Shown here piece by piece: positions 17,718 to 28,428 of a DNA stretch of 64,000 bases. Position 1 is the first letter of the stretch, and each line of letters starts with the position of its first letter. The notes under the pieces are model-generated. The model was not told where the DNA came from. It did not search any database and saw only the letters and a list, made by a program, of their open reading frames with translations. The stretch comes from Ancalomicrobiaceae bacterium S20 (GTDB taxonomy: Bacteria > Pseudomonadota > Alphaproteobacteria > Rhizobiales > Ancalomicrobiaceae): NCBI GenBank assembly GCA_040269895.1, contig CP158568.1, positions 4,244,001 through 4,308,000 on the forward strand, given 5' to 3'. The position numbers and the translations under genes are program-made.

Positions 17718-18610
17718 CACTCGGCCGCCTGCGGCGTGTCGACGACCCGGAAGGCGAGCGTGTCGAGATCCAGTTCGCCGACGAAGTCGGTCGCGACCGG
17801 GCCGGTCATCAGGATGTGGTCGTCGGAAGCGCGCCACTCGATGACGAGATCGCCGCCCGGCAGCGTGACACGGACGGTCCGGCCGGTGCGCTTGGTGCGG
17901 GCTGCGGAAACGGCCGCGGCGCAGGCGCCGGTGCCGCAGGCGCGCGTGATGCCGGCGCCGCGTTCCCAGACGCGCTGGATCAGCGAGCCTTCGCCGGTCA
18001 CCTGCACGAGCGAGATGTTGGCGCGTTCCGGGAACATCGGATGATGCTCCAGCATCGGGCCGATCTTCTCGAGATCGTAGGCCTGGACGTCGTCGACCCA
18101 GAAGATCGCATGCGGGTTGCCGACGTTGACGACCGAGGGCGAATGCAGGATCGGCGCATCGATCGGGCCAATTTGGAGCTCGATCGCGCGGGTGTCGGCG
18201 AAGGGTTCCGCCAGCGGAATCTCGGCCCAGCCGAAGCGCGGCGTGCCCATGTCGACCGTGATCCATTCCGGCGCATCGCCATCGAAGGCGCGCAGCAGGC
18301 CGGCGCGGGTCTGGATGGTCACCGCCTTGGAGCCCTCCTCCTGCATCAGCAGCCAGCCGATGCAGCGCGTGGCGTTGCCGCACGCTGAGACCTCGGTGCC
18401 GTCGGCGTTGTCGATCCGCATGAAGGCGGTCGCGCCCGCCTCGGAGGGTTCCATCGTGACCATCTGATCGAAACCGATGCCGGTCGCGCGGTCGGCGAGC
18501 TTCATGATCGCTTCCGGCGACAGGCGCAGCGGCTCGCGCCGGGCATCGAGAACGAGGAAGTCGTTCCCGAGCCCGTTCATCTTGCGGAAGGGGATCGTAT
18601 TGGCGGTCAT
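17717..18610 (-). CDS. dapF: Diaminopimelate epimerase DapF
   Basis: Cytoplasmic epimerase making meso-diaminopimelate for lysine and peptidoglycan, 297 residues. The two catalytic cysteines are C77 (SACGNATR) and C225 (TRACGTGACAA). N-terminal signature KMNGLGNDFLVLD is intact. First gene of the dapF-mtaB-ftsY operon; the ATG at 18610 faces a divergent methyltransferase gene across 142 bp that must hold both promoters. Confidence 0.96.
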   Translation of the reverse strand: MTANTIPFRKMNGLGNDFLVLDARREPLRLSPEAIMKLADRATGIGFDQMVTMEPSEAGATAFMRIDNADGTEVSACGNATRCIGWLLMQEEGSKAVTIQTRAGLLRAFDGDAPEWITVDMGTPRFGWAEIPLAEPFADTRAIELQIGPIDAPILHSPSVVNVGNPHAIFWVDDVQAYDLEKIGPMLEHHPMFPERANISLVQVTGEGSLIQRVWERGAGITRACGTGACAAAVSAARTKRTGRTVRVTLPGGDLVIEWRASDDHILMTGPVATDFVGELDLDTLAFRVVDTPQAAE

Positions 18611-18752
18611 TGTGTCGCCCGATAATGTCGCGAGGCCGGATTTCCGTTCTATATGCGCAAGTCCGCGGCAAAACACCAGAAGCAGCGGCGCAATTCCCCG
18701 CTGCCAGGATGAACGGGGTCGGGTCCGCCCGCCGTTCGAGGAGACTTCCGTC

Positions 18753-19376
18753 ATGAACGACACGCCCCCCGCCGCCGCGCCGGATGAACCGCATTGGGCT
18801 CGCGTGCAGGTGCCGTCGGAGTGGGTGAGCCGGTTCCTCGCCGGGGTGCCGGCGGGGGGCTCGGTGCTCGACGTCGCTTGCGGCACCGGGCGCCACGTCC
18901 GGCTGGCGCTCGAACGCGGCTACCGGGTCACGGCGATCGATCGGGACCTGTCTCGACTCGGCGAGACGGCAACGCATCCGCGGCTGGAGACGATCGTCGC
19001 CGACCTGGAGACCGGCGCGGCATTTCCGGTCGCCGACCGGCGTTTCGACGCGGTCGTGGTCACGAACTATCTCTGGCGGCCGATCCTGCCGACGATCGCC
19101 GCCGCGGTCGCCGAGGACGGGCTCCTGATCTACGAGACCTTCGGGCCCGGCCAGGAGCGCCACGGCCGGCCGACGCAGACCGATTTCCATCTCCGGGCCA
19201 ATGAACTGGCGAGGCTCGCGATCGCCACGGGGCTGGTGATCGTGGCGTTCGAACAGGGCGAGCTCGACGGGCGTTTCTGTTCCGGCGGCGCGATGAAGAT
19301 CGTGCAGCGCATCGCGGCGGTCGGACCGCGCCATCGCTGGGCCCTCGAGGCGCCTCGCCCCCTCGGCGGGGAGTGA
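18753..19376 (+). CDS. Class I SAM-dependent methyltransferase
   Basis: Small Rossmann-fold methyltransferase, 207 residues, with motif I VLDVACGTGRHVRLALE and the acidic end of strand 2 (TAIDRD). The pattern resembles tellurite-resistance/UbiE-like methyltransferases; substrate unknown. GAGGAG lies nine bases before the ATG at 18753, which excludes the upstream-extended frame that overlaps dapF. Divergent from dapF. Confidence 0.8.
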   Translation: MNDTPPAAAPDEPHWARVQVPSEWVSRFLAGVPAGGSVLDVACGTGRHVRLALERGYRVTAIDRDLSRLGETATHPRLETIVADLETGAAFPVADRRFDAVVVTNYLWRPILPTIAAAVAEDGLLIYETFGPGQERHGRPTQTDFHLRANELARLAIATGLVIVAFEQGELDGRFCSGGAMKIVQRIAAVGPRHRWALEAPRPLGGE

Positions 19377-19611
19377 GCAGGGCTGAAATGCCTGTTACGC
19401 CATGACGTTGCGGTATTCGGCGCGTCTGCGCGCCGCGAAATCCACAAGGCGGCTCCGCTGTCGCAAGTTCGGAGTTCCGGGCGTCATCGGAACATGCGAT
19501 GGAAGGCGAACGCCCGTTCGGGCGGCTGGCCCATGGACGATGAACCGTGGGCGATACGGGGGGACGCGGGCGAGCCGGGGGCGGGCGAGCCGGATCTTTC
19601 GGGAGGACGGC

Positions 19612-20464
19612 ATGACCACCAGTTCGATGAAGACGCTCGCCACGCTCGCGCTGGCGGCCGCGATGGCGGCAGGGCCGGGCGTGGGGGCGCTCGGCCAGAC
19701 CGCGCCGGCCCCGGAACCGGCCAAGCCGACCGCTCCGACTGCGCCTGCGACCCCGGAGGCCCCGTCGAGTGGAGCGCCGGCGACTGTTGCGCCGGCACCC
19801 GTTACGCCTGCCCCCGCCGCTCAGGCGCCTGCTCCCCGCGGCGCCGACCCAGACACCTCCAGCCCAGACACCTCCAGCCCAGACGCCGCCGGCCACCACG
19901 CCGCCGGCCTCTTCGCTGCCGACGCCGACGTCCCCGAGCGAAATGGCGCCGGGTGCGACCCAGTCCCCGGCGCCGGCCGAGCCGTCGAAGCCGGCGCAGA
20001 CGGCCGAGCCGGAGAGCATCCTGCTGCCCGACCGGCCGGTCCTGTCGATGACCGGCACCGCGACCTGGGAGGAGGCCGAGAAGGAGCTCGGCCGCTCGTT
20101 CGAGCAGATCTTCGCGGCGATTCGCGAGGCCGGCCTGAAGCAGGCCGGGCCGCCCATGGTCGAATATACCGAGAGCGACGACGAGAGTTTTGGCTTCAAG
20201 GCCATGGTGCCGCTCGCCGACGAGGCCGGCGACAACCTGCCGGAGGATATCGAGCGCGGCCGCTCGCCGACCGGCCGCGCGCTCAAGTTCGTGCACAGGG
20301 GCTCGTTCGACGGGCTGGAGGCGGTCTACAACAAGATCTTCGACTACCTCGCCGCCAAGAACCTGCAGGTGCTCCGGGTGATCGAGGAATATCCGTCGGA
20401 CCCGGCGAACACGCCGGCCGACAAGATGGTCACCAACATCTACGTGTTCACTGAGCAGCCCTAG
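19612..20464 (+). CDS. Exported GyrI-like (effector-binding) domain protein with Pro-rich linker, frameshifted as sequenced
   Basis: The ATG at 19612 (GGGAGG upstream) starts a signal peptide (MKTLATLALAAAMAAGPGVG) and a Pro/Ala linker in frame 1. After the linker the coding potential moves by +1 to the frame ending at 20464. That part has an AQTPP repeat tract and then a GyrI-like/AraC effector-binding domain (SMTGTATWEEAEKELGRSF, HRGSFDGLEAVYNKIFDYL, VIEEYPSDP). One extra C in the CCCC run at 19834-19837 would explain the shift; removing it gives a 283-residue protein. A small-molecule binding domain outside the cytoplasm is unusual for this fold, though similar rhizobial proteins are known. 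Ligand unknown. Confidence 0.7.
19850..19884 (+). repeat. 15-bp tandem repeat encoding AQTPP units
   Basis: The unit CAGACACCTCCAGCC occurs twice in full (19850-19864 and 19865-19879) and begins a third time, coding for a five-residue proline-rich linker repeat in the GyrI-like protein. Confidence 0.75.
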
Positions 20465-20510
20465 ACCGGGCAGCCTTGAACGGGCAGCTCTGACTGACGG
20501 GTGCCTTGGT

Positions 20511-21737
20511 CTACGGAATGGTCCTCGCCGGCCGATCGGTCGGCAGGGCGATCACGACCGCCGCAGCGGCGAGCGCCAGACCGGCGCCGGTCAGAAAAGT
20601 CGCGCCCGGGCCGATACGGTCCCAGACGATCCCCGCGAGGATGCTCGCCGGGATCATCGCGACGCCGCTCGCCAGATTGAACAGGCCGAAGCCGGTGCCG
20701 CGTAGCGCCGCCGGCGCGGTGGCGGCGACCAGCGCCGACAGCACGCCCTGGCTCAGCCCCATCGAGGCGCCCCAGAGTGCGACACCGATGAAGACGCCGG
20801 TGAGATCCGTCGCGAGGCCGAGCGCCAGATCGGCGGCGATCAGCACGACCAGGCCCGCCACCAGCAACGGCCGGCCGCCGAGGCGATCCTGCAGCCGGCC
20901 GGCCGGATAGGCGACCGCCGCATAGACGATGCTCATCGCCGCGATGACCGCGGGCGTCCAGGTGACCGGCAGGCCGGCGGCATTGGCGCGGATGACGAGA
21001 AACGCCTCGGAGAAGCGCGCCAGCGTGTAGATGACGCCGGCGAGCACCACGGCCCAATAGGCACGGGGAAAATCGCGCGCATCCGCCAGGCGGATCGGCG
21101 CGCGCGAGCGGACCGGCTCGACGCCGCGATCCTCGACCCCGAGCGCGAGCACCGCGACCGCCAGGAACGCCGGCACGACCGCGAACCAGAGCACCGTGCG
21201 GATGTCGTCGTGAAACACCATCATGAGGCCGATCGCCGCCGCCGGGCCGATCGCGGCGCCGACCGTGTCGAGCGCCTGCCGGAGCCCGAAGGCGGCGCCG
21301 CGAATGTCGGGATGGGTCACGTCGGCGATCAGGGCATCGCGCGGGGCGCCGCGGATGCCCTTGCCGACCCGGTCGGTCATGCGCGCCGCGATCACCAGTT
21401 CGACGGTCGAGGCGAGCGGGAAGGCCGGCTTGGTGAAGGCCGCCATGCCGTAGCCGAGCACGGCGAGCAGCTTGCGCTTGCCGAGCCGGTCGGACAGCCA
21501 GCCGGAGAAGATCTTGACGATCTGCGCGGTCGCCTCGGCAAAGCCCTCCAGCACGCCGAGCAGGGTCGCCGACGCGCCGAGCGTGCCGACCAGGAACACC
21601 GGCAGCAGCGCATGGATCATCTCCGATGAGACATCCATGAACAGCGACGTGATGCCGAGCGCCCAGACCGTCTTCGGCATGGCCGGGACGGTCGGGAGCC
21701 GGCGCGCGGGTTCGAAGAGAGGCGGTTTCGAGGACAT
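20511..21737 (-). CDS. Major facilitator superfamily transporter
   Basis: Twelve-helix MFS transporter of about 408 residues. The first loop carries the family motif as GWLSDRLGKRKLLAVLGYGM and the mid-protein repeat as GRLQDRLGGRPLL. The N-terminal GITSLFMDVSSEMIHALLPVFL is characteristic of an uncharacterised MFS exporter group. The ATG at 21737 (MSSKPP) follows a GGAG twelve bases away; other in-frame starts exist, so the first 20 residues are uncertain. Substrate cannot be told. Convergent with the GyrI-like gene, 46 bp apart. Confidence 0.85.
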   Translation of the reverse strand: MSSKPPLFEPARRLPTVPAMPKTVWALGITSLFMDVSSEMIHALLPVFLVGTLGASATLLGVLEGFAEATAQIVKIFSGWLSDRLGKRKLLAVLGYGMAAFTKPAFPLASTVELVIAARMTDRVGKGIRGAPRDALIADVTHPDIRGAAFGLRQALDTVGAAIGPAAAIGLMMVFHDDIRTVLWFAVVPAFLAVAVLALGVEDRGVEPVRSRAPIRLADARDFPRAYWAVVLAGVIYTLARFSEAFLVIRANAAGLPVTWTPAVIAAMSIVYAAVAYPAGRLQDRLGGRPLLVAGLVVLIAADLALGLATDLTGVFIGVALWGASMGLSQGVLSALVAATAPAALRGTGFGLFNLASGVAMIPASILAGIVWDRIGPGATFLTGAGLALAAAAVVIALPTDRPARTIP

Positions 21738-22055
21738 CGGGACGCGGCGCTCCGGTGGAGGGTCCGTTGTCCACGGTTTTGGCGCTCGCGACAACCGCGA
21801 TCGTGCGGCGAGGCCGAGCGTCAGCATGACAGTATTTGAAAGTAGAAAACCGAATACGGGTTGGGCGACAGCGAATGGATGATGCGTCTCTGTAAAAAAG
21901 TGATAATGAAATGGAACAAAGATCGATGTTTGTTACAAGGTCGAGCTCAAGCTCGGTAAGGGTCGATCTTTCTTGAGTCCGTTTTTATTGGGCGTCTTTG
22001 GTCTGCTCAAGTATCGACCATCGACACGGCCTTGCCGGTTCCGAAGGAGGATCTG
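21738..22055. promoter_or_regulatory. Divergent intergenic region, AT-richer than surroundings
   Basis: This 318-bp space between the MFS gene and the small plus-strand gene contains several AT-rich tracts (around 21830-21990). It holds a 12-bp palindrome GAGCTCAAGCTC (near 21944) and a separated inverted repeat CTTGAG/CTCAAG around 21974-22010. It must carry the two divergent promoters. I found no convincing -35/-10 pair and no RNA gene. Confidence 0.35.
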
Positions 22056-22256
22056 ATGACATTTGCGATGCGTCCCACCGGAGCCCCGACCGGTTTCGAC
22101 TGCCTGGATCCGGTGCCGCTGTCGGCCGAGGACTTCGACGACTATGGCGGCGGCGTCACCTATGTCGGTCCGGCCGGGCCGGAGAACGGCCGGGCGGCGC
22201 GGGTCGCTGCGGCGGTCGATGCGTTGCGCCGGTTCGCGGGTGCGACGAAGCGCTGA
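22056..22256 (+). CDS. Small hypothetical protein (66 residues)
   Basis: A 66-residue open frame preceded by an excellent Shine-Dalgarno (AAGGAGG, seven bases before the ATG at 22056). The product is acidic in the middle (SAEDFDDYGGG) and ends in an arginine-rich amphipathic stretch (ARVAAAVDALRRFAGATKR). No membrane segment, no family recognised. Translation is supported by the SD and by G/C third positions. It is convergent with dctA across the dctA terminator. Confidence 0.55.
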   Translation: MTFAMRPTGAPTGFDCLDPVPLSAEDFDDYGGGVTYVGPAGPENGRAARVAAAVDALRRFAGATKR

Positions 22257-22283
22257 AGCGATCGCCGGTCCCGCGCTCGGGCG

Positions 22284-22320
22284 CAAAGAAAACGGCCGGA
22301 GCGGGGCTCCGGCCGTTCGA
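22284..22320 (-). terminator. Rho-independent terminator of dctA
   Basis: Perfect 12-bp stem AACGGCCGGAGC (22291-22302) with GCTCCGGCCGTT (22306-22317), loop GGG, followed on the minus strand by TTTTCTTT. It lies 25 bases after the dctA stop. Confidence 0.88.
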
Positions 22321-22342
22321 TGATCCGAGCGGATCGCGATCC

Positions 22343-23686
22343 TCAGTGCTGGGCGACCGCCGGGGGCGTTCCGACCGGCAGGGTCGGCTCGGCGGCATGC
22401 GCGAGCGGGTGGGCGAGCGCCTCGGCGAGCTTCTTGCGATCGAGCTCGCCTTCCCAAGCGGCCACGACGATCGCGGCGACGCCGTTGCCGGTGATGTTGG
22501 TCAGCGCGCGGCATTCGCTCATGAACTTGTCGATGCCGAGCACGATCGCCATGCCCGGGACGAGCGCCGGGTTGATGACCGCCAGCGTCGCGGCGAGCGT
22601 GATGAAGCCGGCGCCGGTGATGCCGCTGGCGCCCTTCGAGGTCAGCATGGCGACCGCGAGGATGGCGAGCTGCTGCTCGAAGGTCAGATGCGCGCCCATG
22701 GCCTGACCGATGAACAGCGTGGCCAGCGTCATGTAGATGTTGGTGCCGTCGAGGTTGAACGAGTAGCCGGTCGGAACCACGAGGCCGACGACCGGGCGGG
22801 CGCAGCCGGCGCGCTCGAGCTTGCCCATCAGCTGCGGCAGCGCGCTTTCCGACGAGGAGGTGCCGAGCACGATCAGCAGCTCGTCCTTGATGTAGGCGAT
22901 GAAGCGGAAGATCGAGAAGCCGACCAGCTTGGCGATGATGCCGAGCACCACGAAGATGAACAGCGCGGCGGTGATGTAGAAGGTCGCGATCAGTCCGAGC
23001 AGGCTCGAGATCGCCGCCGGGCCGAACTTGCCGATGGTATAGGCCATCGCGCCGAAAGCGCCGATCGGGGCGGCCTTCATGACGATGCCGATCACGCCGA
23101 ACACCGCATGCGAGGCCTCGTCGATGAAGCCGCGCAGTGCCTTGGCCTTGTCGCCCATGGCGAGCAGGGCGAAGCCGAACAGCACCGAGAACAGCAGCAC
23201 CTGCAGGATGTCGCCGGCGGCGAAGGCGCCGACCACGCTGTCCGGAATGATGTGCATGACGAAGTCGACCGGCTTCATGTCGGCCGCCTGCTTGGCGTAG
23301 TTCGCCACCGCGGCGGCGTCCGGCGCCTTGCCGGCGAAGCCGACGCCCGGCTGTACGACGTTGCCGACGATCAGGCCGAGCACGAGCGCGAAGGTCGAGA
23401 CGACCTCGAAATAGATCAGCGCCTTGACGCCGACGCGGCCGACCTTCTTGGCGTCCTGCACATGGGCGATGCCGGAGACCACGGTGCAGAAGATGATCGG
23501 CGCGATCACCATCTTGATCAGCTTGATGAAGCCGTCGCCGAGCGCCTTGATCCAGTCGTTCTTGGCGAAATCGGGATAGAGCCAGCCGACGAGCGCGCCG
23601 AGCACGATCGCGAACAGGACCTGGACATAGAGCACGCGATAGAGCGGCTTCTTCTCGTGAACGACTGCGGCGGCTGACGTGGCCAT
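22343..23686 (-). CDS. dctA: C4-dicarboxylate transporter DctA
   Basis: Sodium/proton-coupled symporter of the DAACS family importing succinate, fumarate and malate, 447 residues. Family motifs are visible: [17 protein letters not shown], the serine-rich hairpin [14 protein letters not shown] and the substrate-site helix [19 protein letters not shown]. The ATG at 23686 follows GGGGAGAAACGTTC. Usually controlled by DctB/DctD with sigma-54 in rhizobia, but no regulator is adjacent and I see no clear sigma-54 box. Single-gene unit with its own terminator. Confidence 0.95.
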   Translation of the reverse strand: MATSAAAVVHEKKPLYRVLYVQVLFAIVLGALVGWLYPDFAKNDWIKALGDGFIKLIKMVIAPIIFCTVVSGIAHVQDAKKVGRVGVKALIYFEVVSTFALVLGLIVGNVVQPGVGFAGKAPDAAAVANYAKQAADMKPVDFVMHIIPDSVVGAFAAGDILQVLLFSVLFGFALLAMGDKAKALRGFIDEASHAVFGVIGIVMKAAPIGAFGAMAYTIGKFGPAAISSLLGLIATFYITAALFIFVVLGIIAKLVGFSIFRFIAYIKDELLIVLGTSSSESALPQLMGKLERAGCARPVVGLVVPTGYSFNLDGTNIYMTLATLFIGQAMGAHLTFEQQLAILAVAMLTSKGASGITGAGFITLAATLAVINPALVPGMAIVLGIDKFMSECRALTNITGNGVAAIVVAAWEGELDRKKLAEALAHPLAHAAEPTLPVGTPPAVAQH

Positions 23687-23983
23687 GAACGTTTCTCCCC
23701 GGGGCGGCGGATCTTTGCCGGGCCGCTCGCGCTCCTCGTCGGCCGCGAACCGGAGCTTTCGCCCATCGGATCGATTTGACCGGGTCGGAGGCGGTGGCAC
23801 CGGTCCCTGGCGGGACCTGCCACCCACTTGCGCGACGGCGACCGCGCGCTCCCTCGGCGTGCGGTTGAGGACGGCAAATGCACCCGGGGAGAGGGGCTCG
23901 TCGAGTTGTGGATTCCCGACATTCCGCCCATTTCCGGCCCTTATCGAGACAAAAGTCTCAATGCCGCTTCGCCAGGCTCGGGC

Positions 23984-24895
23984 TCAGGCGTCGGGATCGG
24001 GCGCGAGCGAGACGCCGTTGAGCCCGGCCACGAAGTCCGACAGGGTCGGCACGAAGTCGCCGCCGTGGCCGCTCGCCACCGCGGTCGCGAAGGCGTTCTT
24101 CACCGCCGAGCCGACCGGGTTCGCCACGCCGGCCGCGTTGGCGAGACCGTCGAGATAGCGCACGTCCTTCAGCGCGTTGGCGAGGGTGAACTTGTGCGCC
24201 TCGGGATTGCGGTTGATCACCCAGTCGAAGAACGTCTGGTAGAAGCCGCAATCCATGCGGCTGCCGCGCAGCACGCTGTCGAACACCTGCGGCGAGATGC
24301 CGGTCTTCTGGGCGAGGGTGAGCGCCTCGGCATAGATCGAGGCGTAGCCGAGCGAGACGAAGTTGTTGAGCAGCTTCATCTTGTGGCCGTCGCCGACCGC
24401 ACCGATGCGAACGCTCTTCGCCGCCCAGGCGCGGATCACCGGCTCGATCCGCGCATAGGTCGCCTCGTCGGTGCCGACCATGGCGGAGAGCTGGCCGGCC
24501 TCGGCCTGCGCCGGCGTGCCGCCGAGCGGCGCATCGACGAAGGTGACGCCCGCGGCCGCGGCCTCGCTTGCGAGCTGCAACGTCGAGGTCGGGTCCGCGG
24601 TGGTGCAGTCGATGATGACGGTGCCGGGCGCGGCGCCGGCGAGGAGGCCGTTCGGGCCCCGCATGTTGGCTTCGACCTCGGGCGAACCGGTCACGCAGAG
24701 GAATACGATCGTCGAGGCGCGCGCGACCTCGGCCGGCGTCTTCACCTCGGTCGCGCCCTTGGCGACGAGCGCTTCAATGGGCGCGCGGTTGCGATGGCCG
24801 AGAATGGTGAGCGGAAACCCCTTCGCGAGCAGGTTCGCCGCCATGCCACGGCCCATGAAACCGAGGCCGATGAATCCGATGCGTTCGCTGGTCAT
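23984..24895 (-). CDS. Beta-hydroxyacid dehydrogenase (GarR/MmsB/GlxR family)
   Basis: NAD(P)-dependent dehydrogenase, 303 residues, acting on tartronate semialdehyde, 3-hydroxyisobutyrate or a related beta-hydroxyacid. The dinucleotide site is GFIGLGFMGRGMA (7-19), the substrate loop DAPLGGTPAQAEAGQL (121-136) and the catalytic lysine lies in GDGHKMKLLNN (K174). The ATG at 24895 has GGGAGGG upstream. Exact substrate undetermined. Confidence 0.87.
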   Translation of the reverse strand: MTSERIGFIGLGFMGRGMAANLLAKGFPLTILGHRNRAPIEALVAKGATEVKTPAEVARASTIVFLCVTGSPEVEANMRGPNGLLAGAAPGTVIIDCTTADPTSTLQLASEAAAAGVTFVDAPLGGTPAQAEAGQLSAMVGTDEATYARIEPVIRAWAAKSVRIGAVGDGHKMKLLNNFVSLGYASIYAEALTLAQKTGISPQVFDSVLRGSRMDCGFYQTFFDWVINRNPEAHKFTLANALKDVRYLDGLANAAGVANPVGSAVKNAFATAVASGHGGDFVPTLSDFVAGLNGVSLAPDPDA

Positions 24896-25075
24896 TGTCG
24901 TTCCCTCCCGGGATTTTTGATCGGCGGATCGCCGCCGTGTTCGGGAGGCACGATAATCTGGTATATGAGTGGCCGATAGACTGCCTGCGCGATGGCTGCC
25001 GCCCGGTGCCGCACCCGACCAGGGCACCTCGGGCGCCGTTCGGTCCGCTCATAGGACGGCCGCGCGCCCCCTTCC

Positions 25076-25104
25076 TTGACTCTCCCGCGCATTTGCGCCA
25101 TAGC
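25076..25104 (+). promoter_or_regulatory. Putative sigma-70-type promoter upstream of ffh
   Basis: TTGACT (25076-25081), 17-bp spacer, CATAGC (25099-25104). The -35 is near consensus, the -10 weak. A start near 25111 would give a 310-base leader before the ffh ATG at 25421. The whole 525-bp space (24896-25420) otherwise holds only the hairpin described next and no convincing gene. Confidence 0.4.
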
Positions 25105-25110
25105 ACGCGC

Positions 25111-25208
25111 CTCTCGCCGATGTTTTCGTCGACGACCCGCCGACCGGGACTTGGATCCCGGAGGTCAACGCCCGCCAGCGCGATGCGCCCGCGGGCGCGT
25201 TTTCGTTT
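25111..25208 (+). ncRNA. Candidate small RNA or attenuator in the ffh leader
   Basis: Downstream of the putative promoter are a hairpin CCGGGA-N6-TCCCGG (25144-25161) and then a terminator-like structure. In that structure CGCCCGC (25169-25175) pairs with GCGGGCG (25191-25197), with an inner GCGC-GAT-GCGC stem, followed by CGTTTTCGTTT. The promoter-to-terminator span of about 95 bases could be a free small RNA, or an attenuator of ffh. It lacks the conserved GGAAGGAAGC core of 4.5S RNA, so it is not ffs. Purely a structural prediction. Confidence 0.25.
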
Positions 25209-25420
25209 GGTCCGGTCTCCGGTTCGCCGCTGATCGCACCTTCCGAAGCCGGGCGGGCCGACCGATATGGAGACGCGCGAGGGAGACGTGAACGCCGGCG
25301 ACAAGGCCGGGCCTCGTGTGACACCGCCGACCCTCGGCGGTTCCGATGGACGAAACGGACAGGACGTCCGCTTCGATCGAACCACCAGAGGCCCGGGCGC
25401 CGCCGGGAGAGAAGGACGCC

Positions 25421-26973
<1,553 letters not shown>

Positions 26974-26984
26974 CGAGGACGGAC

Positions 26985-27326
26985 ATGACCGACGCTGCCC
27001 AGTCCGCCGCTGCCCAGTCCCCGATTGAAGGTGCGCCCGCGATCCATCCGGAGCTCGCCCGGCTGCGCCAGTCGATCGACAACATCGACGCGGCGCTGAT
27101 CTGCATTCTGGCCGAACGCTTCCGCTGCACGCGGGCGGTCGGCGAACTGAAGGCCCGCGAGGGCCTTCCGGCGTCCGATCCGGGGCGCGAGGCGGTGCAG
27201 ATCGCCCGTCTGCGCCAGCTCGCGGCCGACGCCAAGCTCGATCCCGACTTCGCCGAGAAGTTCCTCGGCTTCGTCGTCAAGGAAGTCATCCGCCACCACG
27301 AAGCCATTCGTGACGGCCGGAGCTGA
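26985..27326 (+). CDS. Chorismate mutase (AroQ type)
   Basis: Monofunctional chorismate mutase of the all-helical AroQ class, 113 residues, converting chorismate to prephenate for phenylalanine and tyrosine. The family pattern LARLRQSIDNIDAALICILA, the second arginine/lysine helix (CTRAVGELKA) and the C-terminal EVIRHHEAIR are present. It sits between ffh and rpsP, a gene order common in Hyphomicrobiales. Start chosen at 26985, 11 bp after the corrected ffh stop, with GAGGACGGAC upstream. Confidence 0.9.
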   Translation: MTDAAQSAAAQSPIEGAPAIHPELARLRQSIDNIDAALICILAERFRCTRAVGELKAREGLPASDPGREAVQIARLRQLAADAKLDPDFAEKFLGFVVKEVIRHHEAIRDGRS

Positions 27327-27366
27327 TCAGTTTCAACGGAATTCCAAGGACCAACAGGAGTAACCC

Positions 27367-27726
27367 ATGTCCCTCAAGATCCGTCTCGCCCGTGGCGGCA
27401 CCAAGAAGCGTCCGTACTACCGCATCGTCGTCGCCGACGCCCGCAGCCCGCGTGACGGCCGCTTCATCGAGAAGATCGGCACCTATAACCCGATGCTGCC
27501 GAAGGACGGCGAGCGCGTCGTGCTCGTGACCGAGCGCGTCCAGCATTGGCTCTCCGTCGGCGCCCAGCCGACCGATCGCGTCGCCCGCTTCCTCGACGCC
27601 GCCGGCCTGTCGAAGCGCGAGGCCCGCAACAATCCGCAGAAGGCCGAGCCGGGCAAGAAGGCCCAGGAGCGCGCTGCCGAGAAGGCCAAGAAGGCCGCCG
27701 CCGCTCAGGAAGCAGCCGCCGAGTGA
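27367..27726 (+). CDS. rpsP: 30S ribosomal protein S16
   Basis: Small-subunit protein S16, 119 residues; core ([27 protein letters not shown]) is complete and followed by the alanine/lysine-rich C-terminal extension typical of alphaproteobacteria. AGGAG lies seven bases before the ATG. Part of the rpsP-rimM-trmD-rplS cluster, 40 bp after the chorismate mutase gene. Confidence 0.97.
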   Translation: MSLKIRLARGGTKKRPYYRIVVADARSPRDGRFIEKIGTYNPMLPKDGERVVLVTERVQHWLSVGAQPTDRVARFLDAAGLSKREARNNPQKAEPGKKAQERAAEKAKKAAAAQEAAAE

Positions 27727-27777
27727 TCGGACAGGCATCGCGCGCATCGTCGGGGCCGCTCGTGAAGGGTCGTCGTC

Positions 27778-28428
27778 ATGGATGATCGTCTGATCCTGGT
27801 CGGCCAGATCGGCGCCGCGCACGGTATCCGCGGCGAGGTGCGGGTGAAGTCCTTCACCGCGCCCGCCGATGCGATCGCGGACTACGGCCCGCTCACCGCG
27901 ACCGACCGGAAGGGTCGGTCGCGTGTGCTGACCGTCGACCGGCTGCGCGATCAGGGCAATGTCCTGGTCGTGAAGTTCGCCGAGATCGCCGATCGCACCG
28001 CAGCCGAGGCGCTGAACGGCACGACGCTGGCCGTCGACCGTTCGGCGCTGCCCGAGCCGGAGGACGAGGAGACCTTCTACCACGCCGATCTGATCGGCCT
28101 TCCCGCGGTCGATGCGGACGGCACGGTGCATGGCGTGGTGGTGGCGATCCAGGACTTCGGCGCCGGCGATCTCCTGGAGATCGCCCCGGAGGGTGGCAAG
28201 TCGGTCTACCTGCCGTTCACCAGGGCCTTCGCGCCGACCATCGATCTCGCCCATGGCCGGATCGTGATCGCGCCGCCCGAGGGCCTGTTCGGCGGTGGTT
28301 CCGACGATGCGGCCGCCGAGGCGGAAGCGCGGGCCGCCGGTGCCGATGGTGTCGGTCAGGCGGTGTCGGACGATGCCGTGGGGCCGAACGACGCCGAAGG
28401 GCAGAACGGTGGGGGCAAGGCGCCGTGA
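27778..28428 (+). CDS. rimM: Ribosome maturation factor RimM
   Basis: 16S rRNA processing factor that binds S19 during 30S assembly, 216 residues. N-terminal RimM domain ([20 protein letters not shown]) and PRC-barrel ([18 protein letters not shown]) are present. The C-terminal 40 residues are a low-complexity alanine/glycine extension not found in most RimM. The end overlaps trmD by four bases (GTGA). Confidence 0.95.
   Translation: MDDRLILVGQIGAAHGIRGEVRVKSFTAPADAIADYGPLTATDRKGRSRVLTVDRLRDQGNVLVVKFAEIADRTAAEALNGTTLAVDRSALPEPEDEETFYHADLIGLPAVDADGTVHGVVVAIQDFGAGDLLEIAPEGGKSVYLPFTRAFAPTIDLAHGRIVIAPPEGLFGGGSDDAAAEAEARAAGADGVGQAVSDDAVGPNDAEGQNGGGKAP

Noticed and set aside
25111-25208. 4.5S SRP RNA next to ffh
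   Set aside because: The conserved GGAAGGAAGC-type core and closing helix are missing.
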